Part shown: positions 26,194 through 34,523 of the stretch, piece by piece
Numbering within the stretch: the first letter of the stretch is position 1
Layout of the letters: each line of letters opens with the position of its first letter
Assembly: GCF_033954835.1 (NCBI RefSeq)
Contig: NZ_CP121471.1
Coordinates: forward strand, 1,364,001 to 1,428,000
DNA: 64,000 nt
Source: Thiorhodovibrio frisius
GTDB taxonomy: Bacteria > Pseudomonadota > Gammaproteobacteria > Chromatiales > Chromatiaceae
Direction: 5' to 3'
Notes under the pieces: model-generated
The model's input: the letters and a program-made list of their open reading frames with translations, nothing else
The model's database searches: none
What the model was told of the DNA's origin: nothing
Program-made: the position numbers and the translations under genes

Positions 26194-26247
26194 TCTATCT
26201 TTAAGGCGAGTCTGAGAGAAGGCCGTGGTCCTGACAGGTAACGCAGA

Positions 26248-26934
26248 ATGATTCGGCAGACACTTTTTCGCGGCGAAGATCCGTATCGCGGCTTGTCGGT
26301 GGATCAGTCCTTGGTCGACATGGAGGGGTGGGGGTCCGACCATCCACTACTGACCTACGCCATTGATCAGCTGCGCCCCCCTTTAATCATCGAGGTAGGA
26401 AGTTGGAAGGGTCGCTCTGCCATAAATATGGCCAAGTGCTTGAAAGTGCTAGGGATACCAGGCGAGATTCTGTGCATTGATACCTGGCTAGGCTCTCCAG
26501 AACATTGGATGTTGGACTCATGGTATCAGTCGCTGAAAGTGACCAATGGCCGCCCCACAATCTACCATACATTTATCAATAATGTTATGGCTAACAATTG
26601 TTCAGACATTATTACACCCGTTTCCCTTACCAGTGATGGCGCCTATTATTTGTTGAAAAACCTTGAAGTGACCGCCAAGCTGATTTATATCGACGCTGGC
26701 CATGAGTATGAATCAGTAAAAAACGATATTGAACATTATTGGGAAATCCTTGACCCCAAGGGGGTCATGATTTTAGACGATTATCTCGGATGGCCGGGCG
26801 TGACGCGGGCAGTTAATGAATTTGGTGTGAAGAACGATATTCATCCATATGGTGAGCCGGGTAAAGCCGTCTTATCCAAGGATAGCCAATTTTTAATTAC
26901 GACGAAATTAATGGCTATCACGCAGGCGCCTTAG
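26248..26934 (+). CDS. Class I SAM-dependent methyltransferase
   Basis: 228 aa. The SAM-binding motif I is IIEVGSWKGRSAINMAK, motif II region ILCIDTWLGS, and IYIDAGHEYESVKNDIEHYW with LDPKGVMILDDY follows, the pattern of Methyltransf_24-type enzymes that act on sugars or small hydroxylated groups. Base composition is clearly more AT-rich than the upstream GT gene, suggesting separate acquisition. Its position among protein glycosyltransferase genes suggests it methylates a glycan or its sugar precursor (inference). Confidence 0.8.
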   Translation: MIRQTLFRGEDPYRGLSVDQSLVDMEGWGSDHPLLTYAIDQLRPPLIIEVGSWKGRSAINMAKCLKVLGIPGEILCIDTWLGSPEHWMLDSWYQSLKVTNGRPTIYHTFINNVMANNCSDIITPVSLTSDGAYYLLKNLEVTAKLIYIDAGHEYESVKNDIEHYWEILDPKGVMILDDYLGWPGVTRAVNEFGVKNDIHPYGEPGKAVLSKDSQFLITTKLMAITQAP

Positions 26935-27434
26935 TCTGGACAGCCGCTTTGAAGCTGGCTTACTCAAAAAATACGAGGTTCACCTAAAAGATCGGAAAAG
27001 ATGTTGCCACAAGTATGAAATTTAGCGTAACAACTGAGTACGATCTGGGGGACCGAGGAGTTCTGCTCATACCTGTGGGTCGAGGAGGGCTTAGTTATTG
27101 CGCGCGATGCCTGATTGATGGATGGCCCACAAGCATTCCTTTAAGCTACCCGTGCAACCGAAAGCATTTGAGCACTATATTCCGGTGCGTCTCGATAATC
27201 CAGCCAGGGTAGTAAAATTCCTGGTCGAATGTCCAGATGAGGTTGGGACGATCGGGAGGCAAGGGAGACAAGGGAGGCAATTCGCACTCCAACATTATAG
27301 CCCATCCGCGTCAGCAACGAGGCTTCTCGATTGGATTGTTTGAAGGATAAACCTGTGTCGGAGAATGCTTCAAGGATATGCACTGATTTGTCATTGTGGC
27401 TGGCGTTATAGCGACGGGTAATCAGGAGTTTCTT
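26935..27434. other. 500-bp gap without an intact gene
   Basis: No intact gene was found between the methyltransferase and the TPR-methyltransferase. The only protein-like part is the glycosyltransferase-tail-like stretch at 27122-27343. The rest is AT-richer sequence without recognised content. Confidence 0.6.
27122..27343 (+). pseudogene. Possible C-terminal remnant of a sugar transferase
   Basis: The frame reads FEHYIPVRLDN, VKFLVECPDEVGTIGRQG, FALQHYSPSASATRLLDWIV and then stops. That resembles the end of LPS-type glycosyltransferases (H-IPVR-DN..., IG.QGR.FAL.HYS). A 9-nt unit (gggaggcaa and a near copy) is repeated three times in the middle. No N-terminal portion exists, so a live gene is not claimed. 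Confidence 0.35.
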
Positions 27435-28373
27435 ATGAATCAAGGTGGATCGCATTATGAGCTAGTGCGAGTGAGCTTGCAGGCTAACCGTTTTGCAAAG
27501 GCCGAGGCGAGGTGCCGCTCGCTGCTGCAAAGCCATCCCGATGACCATCAGGCGCTTTATTATCTAGGGATTGCCATGCTCGGACAGGGACGCTTGACCG
27601 AGGCGCTCGAGAACTTGCAACACGCACTTCGTTTCGCGCCGGCAAATGGCGACTACTGGCTTAAGCTAACCGAGGTATTGCTTGAACTGGAACGTCCGGC
27701 CGAGGCGCTGGATATCCTTGACGATTTGATCGGCAAAGGGCTTGATTGGCCAAGCGCGCTAGACCTCAAGACAAGAGCGGAACAGGCACTTAGGCAAGTC
27801 TCCGAGAGGGAGATAGCAAGGGAGCAAGCTATCCAAGATGCCCGGGATGGTCCAGCGTCAAATCTCTGCGTCGGGGGGACCGAGGCAAAGCCTGGTTGGC
27901 TGATCTTGAATATTCAACCAGGACCAGATGTGGATGAAATTGGTGACATCCGTGATTTGTCGATGTTTGCCGACCAGTGTTTTGAGGAGGTCTACGCAAG
28001 CCATGTTCTCGAGCACGTCCCGCAGCAGTTCGTCATCGAAACCTTGCAAGGCTTGTATCGTATCTTGAAGCCAAACGGTCGAGTAATGATTAGCGTGCCG
28101 GACATGGATGTTCTTTGTCGTGGCTTCTTGTCGGAAAGGTTTTCCTTCGCCGACCGTGTTGAAATCATGCGAATGATGTTCGGCGGGCAAGTGAATGAGT
28201 ACGACTTTCATTTCGTTGGATTTAACTATGAAATTCTTTCTCGGCTGTTGACGGCAGCGGGTTTTTCTCGGGTTCGCCGAGTGGAGCGTTTTGGGCTATT
28301 TCTGGATACGAGTGATTGCGCTCCTTATGGAGAGCCGATAAGCCTTAATTTGATCGCGTTCCGGGAAGCATGA
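27435..28373 (+). CDS. TPR-methyltransferase fusion (Methyltransf_11 type)
   Basis: 312 aa from the ATG at 27435, which has CAGGAG upstream. Residues 1-125 are three TPR-like helical pairs (ANRFAKAEARCRSLLQSHPDD, GRLTEALENLQHALRFAP, ERPAEALDILDDLIGKGL). Residues about 150-312 are a SAM-methyltransferase-like domain (WLILNIQPG, YASHVLEHVP, LYRILKPNGRVMISVPD). The glycine-rich motif I is degenerate, as in predicted SAM-dependent enzymes that follow glycosyltransferases. The TPR block is nearly the same module as in the double-FkbM protein at 31707, pointing to domain exchange. Confidence 0.8.
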   Translation: MNQGGSHYELVRVSLQANRFAKAEARCRSLLQSHPDDHQALYYLGIAMLGQGRLTEALENLQHALRFAPANGDYWLKLTEVLLELERPAEALDILDDLIGKGLDWPSALDLKTRAEQALRQVSEREIAREQAIQDARDGPASNLCVGGTEAKPGWLILNIQPGPDVDEIGDIRDLSMFADQCFEEVYASHVLEHVPQQFVIETLQGLYRILKPNGRVMISVPDMDVLCRGFLSERFSFADRVEIMRMMFGGQVNEYDFHFVGFNYEILSRLLTAAGFSRVRRVERFGLFLDTSDCAPYGEPISLNLIAFREA

Positions 28374-28517
28374 AGCATGCGTTGTCCTGATTTAATGGAG
28401 CGTTTAGATGGTCAGGGACGAGAAAACTAGCTTGGGATTCTTGCGAGCTTTTGGAATCAATGGATAGCAAGACCTTATTGTCCGGGCGTAAGCGCGGCAG
28501 CTAAACGGTGTTTTGGT

Positions 28518-30485
28518 TTGTCTACGGCAAGCGAGCCCCTTTCCGCTGAATGCGACCTGTCGTCGCCGGAGCAGGCTGTTTCCATCGCCACGGCTTTTAC
28601 CAAGCGTAACCCGGAACTTCCGTCGGGCTGGTCGATCCTGGCGGAAAGTCTCTGTCGTGCCGGGGATCATGAGGCGGCTGCTCTAGCGGCTGAGGAGGCT
28701 GCCCGCCTAAGTCCAGATAGCGCGTCCGCTCACTCGAACCTCGGGGTCATGCTGAAGAAACTCGGACGCCTCACCGAAGCAGAGTCAGCGTTGCACCGCG
28801 CGCTTCAGTGTGATCCTGAGTTTCCTGCCGCCTACGTCAATCTCGGTGGGGTGTTGCGCGAACTGGGGCGCTATACGGAGGCCGAGGCGGTCTGTCGCCG
28901 TGCGATTGACCTCGCCCCGGGAATGATCGAGGCGCTTTATCTTTTGGGAAACATCTACCGAGCAACCGCGCGAGAGAAAGAAGCCGAGGCACTTTACCGC
29001 GAGGTGATCGCGCGGGCATCAAACAATGGCCAGGCTCATTCGAGTCTAGGTCTCTTGCTCATGGATCAAGGTCGCCTTAGCGAGGCTGAGCCGATCTTGC
29101 GTCGGGCCAGTGAGCTTCGTCCTAATGATCCGCTGACCCATGCCCGCCTGGGTATCCTGCTCGCGAAACTCGACTGGACGGAGGCCGCTGAAAAGGCATC
29201 TCGAGCTGCTCTCGCGATCGATCCAAGCTGCGGAGCGGCATTTATCAATCTATTACACGTACTTGCGTATTCCAAATCGGGTAGTGGCGAGGCACTTTGC
29301 CAAGAGGCTCGGAAATGGTGTCAAGCCACTCTTGCCGTGGGTGCGGACCCTCAAGCAAGAAAGCAGATCACTACCCATGCACGGGCTTCAGCCCGTCCGC
29401 TGCGGGTTGGTATTCTGTCGGCGGAATTTGGTTCCCATGTGGTGGCGTGTTTTTTGAACTCCTGGTTGTGGGAGATCGATCCGAACCGCATTGAATTGCA
29501 GCTATATCCTGCTGTAATACGAAACGACCCCGATGCGGAGATGTTTCAGCGCCGCGCACTGTCGTGGACGCCGCTTGTCGGCTTGACTGACGACGAGGCC
29601 GCTGAGCGATTGCGTGCCGCCCAACTCGATGTTCTGGTCGAAACAAGTGGTCATACGGAAGGTAACCGTCTTGGCGTGTTAGCCAGGCGCGTTGCTCCCG
29701 TGCAATGTCATTATATTGGCTATTTTGCCAGCACCGGCTTGAATGCCATGGACTATTTCATGACTGACGAGATACTCATTCCGCCGTGGCACGATAGTCA
29801 TTTTGTCGAGCAGGTTTGGCGTCTGCCGCGCACGCGCTACGCCTACGACCCCCTTATAGAAGCTCCGGCGCCTGCGTGGCATCAGGACCAAAACGGCCGA
29901 CTAAGGCTAGGTAGCTTTAATAATCTGGCGAAGGTGGGCGAGCAGACCCTTGCGTTGTGGTCCCGTGTCATGCGAGCGCTTCCTGAATCCATGCTAATAC
30001 TTAAAGGCCGCGGGGCAGAGGATGCCGCCGTCCAAACGCGGATTCTCGAGACCTTGCGGGGCCATGGTATCGAGGGGGCCCGGCTTGAGTTCTGGCCCTA
30101 TACACCCTCCCGGAGTGAGCATCTGGCGCTCTACAACCAGATCGACCTCGCACTTGATACAATCCCGTTTAACAGTGCCACTACTGCTTGCGACGCGCTT
30201 TGGATGGGCACGCCGCTGGTGACTGTGCTTGGCGGTCAGCTTGCCGGTCGTCAAGCGGCTTCTATTCTAACCGGGTTGGGCCGGCCGGAGTGGATTGCAC
30301 GGAATAATGATGAGTTTGTGGATGTCGTTGCATCCCTAGCAAGCGATATACCGCTGCGATGGCACCTGAGGGAATCTCTTCGTGCCCAGATGGAAACGAG
30401 CGAGTTGTGTGACGGCAGAAGTCTTGCAAGGGCACTTGAGGACAGTTTTGAGGCGATGGCAAGACAACAAAATGCAGGCAAATAA
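28518..30485 (+). CDS. TPR-SPINDLY O-GlcNAc transferase-like protein (GT41, upstream class)
   Basis: 655 aa with a TTG start; no better start lies nearby. About six TPRs (residues 30-260) precede the GT41 domain (about 293-655). The conserved His307 is kept but the HP motif reads HVV (FGSHVVACF). ETSGHTEGNRLG, APVQCHYIGYF, SFNNLAK and FNSATTACDALWMGTPL are intact. It is the closest intact relative of the fragment at 22749-22981. It is convergent with the SET-like gene, with 3 nt between stops. Confidence 0.86.
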   Translation: MSTASEPLSAECDLSSPEQAVSIATAFTKRNPELPSGWSILAESLCRAGDHEAAALAAEEAARLSPDSASAHSNLGVMLKKLGRLTEAESALHRALQCDPEFPAAYVNLGGVLRELGRYTEAEAVCRRAIDLAPGMIEALYLLGNIYRATAREKEAEALYREVIARASNNGQAHSSLGLLLMDQGRLSEAEPILRRASELRPNDPLTHARLGILLAKLDWTEAAEKASRAALAIDPSCGAAFINLLHVLAYSKSGSGEALCQEARKWCQATLAVGADPQARKQITTHARASARPLRVGILSAEFGSHVVACFLNSWLWEIDPNRIELQLYPAVIRNDPDAEMFQRRALSWTPLVGLTDDEAAERLRAAQLDVLVETSGHTEGNRLGVLARRVAPVQCHYIGYFASTGLNAMDYFMTDEILIPPWHDSHFVEQVWRLPRTRYAYDPLIEAPAPAWHQDQNGRLRLGSFNNLAKVGEQTLALWSRVMRALPESMLILKGRGAEDAAVQTRILETLRGHGIEGARLEFWPYTPSRSEHLALYNQIDLALDTIPFNSATTACDALWMGTPLVTVLGGQLAGRQAASILTGLGRPEWIARNNDEFVDVVASLASDIPLRWHLRESLRAQMETSELCDGRSLARALEDSFEAMARQQNAGK

Positions 30486-30488
30486 GCC

Positions 30489-31589
30489 CTACGAAATGTG
30501 TTGCTGGGAAAGTACCCGCAGATGCTCGTCCAAGGCAAGCCTAACTAACTGGCCAGCTGCTGTGTCGACACCCTGGCAAAGATGCCTAATCTCGCGCATG
30601 ATGGCCCAATTATGGCGGACGATTTGGGAGAAAACACTAAAGGCGTTGCCTCGGCCGAGTGACTCCCAGGCGATTTTGAAACTTTCAAATGGGCTTTCCG
30701 GTCGCTCGACCGCCCCGAGCCATAGGTTCGAGAAATGCACGGTTTGCCCTTCCCGTTCGGTTTTTGGGATGCGCAGGCCGTTCTCATGAGGTTCATAATC
30801 CTCGGCTCGGCGAGCGATGACAAGACGGCAGCCATCTGGCAAGCGAAGCTGTGCGCTGACCGAAAACGCATAGTGAGAAGGGCCGGTAAACAGATAACCA
30901 TCAAGGAGGCCCCATGGATCGGAGTGGTTGTATTTTGCGAAAACCTCACGGCTCGGAGAGCATAGTCCGCTCACCGTTAAGCCGGCATCTCCCACTTGGA
31001 AAGTCAAGCCCTCGGAATCATGATTGATGAAGTCGATAAAGGGCATGAGAACGAACGTCTGATTCTTGTCTTTGAGAACGCGCTCCTTTAAAAGATGGTA
31101 CTTCAGTTCTTTGTCCTTGGGTGCTAGGATTTCTGAATGAGAGCCGGACCGATCTTCTTGTAACGCAGCGAGTGATTTTGAAACGAGCGAATTTGGATTT
31201 TCTTGTGCGCAAAGCGCAGGGGTTAAGCCGGAGTTGGCCAAAGTATATTTAAGTGTCGGTGGTAACCGATTAAATTCGCGTAAAAGCTGTCGTCTCTTGG
31301 TAAGGCGTCCTGGGCTCAGAATAAAGCCGAGCATATCGTCGATCAACGCCCGCCAAACACCGTTGGAGCAGGAGCTAGGTATAACCTGGTGAGCATCATC
31401 GGTTAGTTTGACGTCATCGAGGTTAACGAGTAGCTTTGCGGGTACGTGCAAAAATATCCGTTCGGAAGGGCGCTCGGCTACGACCCGGACGCCATTGTCG
31501 TCAGCAATGAAGTCGACATTTTTAAATACACATCCATGATTTGTTGCAATTGTTTTCCAGACTGCAAAACGATGGCGAAAATCAATCAT
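30489..31589 (-). CDS. SET-domain-like protein (putative protein lysine methyltransferase)
   Basis: 366 aa. The second half contains LMPFIDFINHDSEG, then REVFAKYNHSDPWGLLDGYLF. These reproduce the NH..., Y..s...LL..YGF pattern of SET enzymes of the Rubisco-LSMT/SETD3 type, with an all-helical C-terminal region behind it. These enzymes transfer methyl groups from SAM to lysine (or histidine) of proteins. Bacterial copies are uncommon. It faces opposite to its neighbours inside the glycosyltransferase island and is AT-richer. Flagellin or another local protein could be the target, but that is speculation. Confidence 0.6.
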   Translation of the reverse strand: MIDFRHRFAVWKTIATNHGCVFKNVDFIADDNGVRVVAERPSERIFLHVPAKLLVNLDDVKLTDDAHQVIPSSCSNGVWRALIDDMLGFILSPGRLTKRRQLLREFNRLPPTLKYTLANSGLTPALCAQENPNSLVSKSLAALQEDRSGSHSEILAPKDKELKYHLLKERVLKDKNQTFVLMPFIDFINHDSEGLTFQVGDAGLTVSGLCSPSREVFAKYNHSDPWGLLDGYLFTGPSHYAFSVSAQLRLPDGCRLVIARRAEDYEPHENGLRIPKTEREGQTVHFSNLWLGAVERPESPFESFKIAWESLGRGNAFSVFSQIVRHNWAIMREIRHLCQGVDTAAGQLVRLALDEHLRVLSQQHIS

Positions 31590-31706
31590 TGTAGTAAGCC
31601 AGAGAGTCGTAAACCTTTTGAATTATCGAATAAAGTTTGCAGTGCAAGCCATTAGCATCTAGCTTCGCAATGTTAACTTTTTCAATTCCCTATTGTAGAG
31701 CTTATC

Positions 31707-34517
31707 GTGAGCAATAAAAAGTATACAGAGGCATTGAAATACTTCAATCTCGGAGATGTTACGCGTGCCGAGAAAGAGTGTCAATTGGCATTGCTCGCCG
31801 ATCCGGGCGATCATGCGAGTTACCATCTTTTCGCACGAATTATGTCCCGACAACAACGGTTTGTCGAGGCGCTCGGCGCGGTAGAGAACGCGCTGAAGCT
31901 TTCGCCTGTCAATGGAGAATACTGGATTGAGTTGACAGGGTGCTTGTTAGCCCTTGGTCGACCGCGGGAAGCGCTGGAAACTATTGAAGATCTGATTGCT
32001 AAAGGTTTGGATTGGTCGAGCGCAAGACAGCTTCGTGAGCGAGCCCGCAGTGCGGCCAAAGCCAAGGAAAACGCGGTTGGATCGGTCGCTAAAGGAGGAG
32101 ACGTGCCGCAAGCCATGCCTTCCTGGACCTTGACCATTGCGGACGACGTAAAAATATGTGTGCCCGCCGATATTGGAAAGATGACAACCTATATTTTGCT
32201 CGAGCAAGAGGATTGGTTCGAGCAAGAGTTGCCATTCCTTCGGGATTTGGTTGAGCCCGGAATGACAATACTCGATGTTGGAGCAAATCACGGTGTTTAT
32301 TGTCTCAGCCTTGCCAAACGGCTAGGTGAAAAAGGGAAGGTTATCGCCTGTGAGCCAGCGAGCGCGCCCGCGAGCATGCTCAGGCGCAGTATTTCCGTGA
32401 ATGGCTTGGAAGGCGCAGTGGCATTGCTGCAAGTAGGGCTTTCTGTTCACTCGGGAGAGGCGATGCTTCAATTGAACTCCAACAGCGAGCTGAACGCTCT
32501 GATTTCACAGGAAAATGTCGGCGAAGCCCAAGAAAGAAACGTTGAAACAATCCGCGTGACAACGCTGGATGAACTGAGTGATGAATATGGTGCATCTGGC
32601 TCCGGCGCCTTCGATATCATCAAGCTTGACGCGGAAGGAGAAGAGCTCAATATCCTAAACGGCGGGCGGGATTGTTTGTCTCGCCATTCGCCATTGGTAC
32701 TGTTTGAATGGAAGAGCGGGGAGGATTATCATCCGGAACTTTTTTCCGGGTTTACCGCGCTGGGGATGGACTGTTATAGATTGATTCCCGGCCTCAACGC
32801 CTTAATACCGGCTTCGGTCGAGCATCAAATTGATTCTTTTGCGTTAAATCTGTTCGCGTGCAAGCCCGAGCGCGCGCAATGGCTGCGTGTGAAAGGGAAG
32901 CTCCTAACCGCTGGTGATTTAGGTGATACAGCGGAGCCGCCAAGGTCGGGGTGGCAGTCGCGGCTTGGCCGGGCGCTTTTTTTTGCAAGAATCATCGCAA
33001 ATGGGGAGGACTTTGATTTGGATGGGGCGGCGCTTTGTCGCGTGGATGAAGAGCTTAACGACTATATTCTGGCGCTCAATTCCTATTTGAGCGCGAGCGA
33101 TACCGCAGAACCGCTATCGGCGCGTTGGGCATGGTTGCAGCAGTGTCTGGCTGGCGTGGAAGCCTTGGAGCATCGTGGTGATGCGCATTGGGCAACGCAA
33201 CTGCTGAAAACGCGTGTGCTCTGGGATTTGGGTGAGAGAAAGCGCGCTGTCGCAACCACACATCGGCTCGTGCAACTGTTGGAAGCTGAAAACGTGCTGA
33301 GGGTGGATCGCCCGTTCGTTCCCGCGCTGCAAGAATTTGAGTATCGTGCTCCATCCGCGCCCTTGAAGGAATGGCTGGCCGCAAGTGCTTGGGAAGCGAT
33401 CGAGCGATGGCAAGCTTACTCTTCCTATTTTCATCGAAACGACAAGGCGGTCATTGAGGCGGTGCGGTATCCGAACTGCAGCCCGGAGATGCTTCGCCGT
33501 GCGGTGTTGGTGAACATTATTATGAAGGACGGACCCGGCATTCCGGTTCATCTCTTCGGGCGGATTTTGCAATCGGACGCTCCGCTAAGGAATAAAGATT
33601 GGTGGGAGTATCTCCGGCAGGCAGTGACTGAGGGAACTGCGGCGCAAGCCGCGTCGGAAAGATGCGTGCTTGAGATACTCAAGGGGGTATTGACGTCTCG
33701 CATTCGGGTGCTCGATATCGGGGCGGCGATTATGGATGGAGAAATCGAGCCCTACCGGAAACTTGCGCAAGCGGGTGTGGCCGATATTGTCGGTATCGAG
33801 CCGGATGCGGAGGAATGTGCTCGTTTAAAAGCTAGCTTCCCTGATCGGCGATATGTGAAAGCATTTATTGGTAATGGAGAAAATCAGACATTCTATAAAA
33901 CCTCTTGGTCAGCGACAGGGTCTTTGTATAAGCCCAACATAGCACTTTTGGATCGGTTTAACCGTTTATCTGATTTTGTCCGTCCCGCGGGAACTCAGGC
34001 GGTAAAGACGACGCGGCTGGCCGACTTGCCCGAGGCAGAAGATATTGACTTTTTGAAAATCGATGTGCAGGGCGCGGAACTATCGGTGTTTGAGGGGGCT
34101 GGGGATCGGCTTGATAATATATTGGTCATCTGGACGGAGGTCGAGTGGGTTCCGCATTATGAGAATCAACCTTTGTTTTCCGATGTTGCACGCTTTCTTG
34201 AGGGCCGGGGATTTCTTTTGCATAACATTGATTCCTCTGAATCGTTGCAGTTTAGCAAATTCGCCGAGCATGACCTGAAGGGTCCCACCCGTGGACAAAT
34301 TCTTTGGTCGGATGTGATTTTTGTGCGGGATTTTATGTCCTTGGAGTCTCTTTCGACCGACAAATTGGTCAAGCTCTCGGTTCTTCTCGACGAGGTTGTG
34401 CGGGCCGAGGACTTCTGTCTCGAGGTGCTCGGCATCATCGACCAGCGCAACGGCAGCCAGCTCTCGCAGGACTACGTGAAGATGCTGAGGGAGCGGTTTG
34501 CACAAGCGCGTGGGTGA
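31707..34517 (+). CDS. TPR protein with two FkbM methyltransferase domains
   Basis: 936 aa from a GTG. Residues 1-120 are TPRs almost interchangeable with those of the protein at 27435 (NGEYWIELTGCLLALGRPREALE). The first FkbM domain (about 145-395) has MTILDVGANHGVYCLSLAKRLG and IIKLDAEGEE. A helical linker (about 400-640) follows. The second FkbM domain (about 650-900) has IRVLDIGAAIMDGE, FLKIDVQGAELSVFEGA. FkbM enzymes O-methylate sugars or small molecules. Two in one chain with a TPR adaptor is unusual and suggests two methylations on a TPR-bound substrate. The gene leads directly into the next GT41 gene (6 nt gap). Confidence 0.85.
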   Translation: MSNKKYTEALKYFNLGDVTRAEKECQLALLADPGDHASYHLFARIMSRQQRFVEALGAVENALKLSPVNGEYWIELTGCLLALGRPREALETIEDLIAKGLDWSSARQLRERARSAAKAKENAVGSVAKGGDVPQAMPSWTLTIADDVKICVPADIGKMTTYILLEQEDWFEQELPFLRDLVEPGMTILDVGANHGVYCLSLAKRLGEKGKVIACEPASAPASMLRRSISVNGLEGAVALLQVGLSVHSGEAMLQLNSNSELNALISQENVGEAQERNVETIRVTTLDELSDEYGASGSGAFDIIKLDAEGEELNILNGGRDCLSRHSPLVLFEWKSGEDYHPELFSGFTALGMDCYRLIPGLNALIPASVEHQIDSFALNLFACKPERAQWLRVKGKLLTAGDLGDTAEPPRSGWQSRLGRALFFARIIANGEDFDLDGAALCRVDEELNDYILALNSYLSASDTAEPLSARWAWLQQCLAGVEALEHRGDAHWATQLLKTRVLWDLGERKRAVATTHRLVQLLEAENVLRVDRPFVPALQEFEYRAPSAPLKEWLAASAWEAIERWQAYSSYFHRNDKAVIEAVRYPNCSPEMLRRAVLVNIIMKDGPGIPVHLFGRILQSDAPLRNKDWWEYLRQAVTEGTAAQAASERCVLEILKGVLTSRIRVLDIGAAIMDGEIEPYRKLAQAGVADIVGIEPDAEECARLKASFPDRRYVKAFIGNGENQTFYKTSWSATGSLYKPNIALLDRFNRLSDFVRPAGTQAVKTTRLADLPEAEDIDFLKIDVQGAELSVFEGAGDRLDNILVIWTEVEWVPHYENQPLFSDVARFLEGRGFLLHNIDSSESLQFSKFAEHDLKGPTRGQILWSDVIFVRDFMSLESLSTDKLVKLSVLLDEVVRAEDFCLEVLGIIDQRNGSQLSQDYVKMLRERFAQARG

Positions 34518-34523
34518 TTCAGC

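Noticed and set aside
32967-32974. T8 tract within the double FkbM gene
   Set aside because: The reading frame is continuous through it and no alternative frame is meaningful; noted only as a slippery site.
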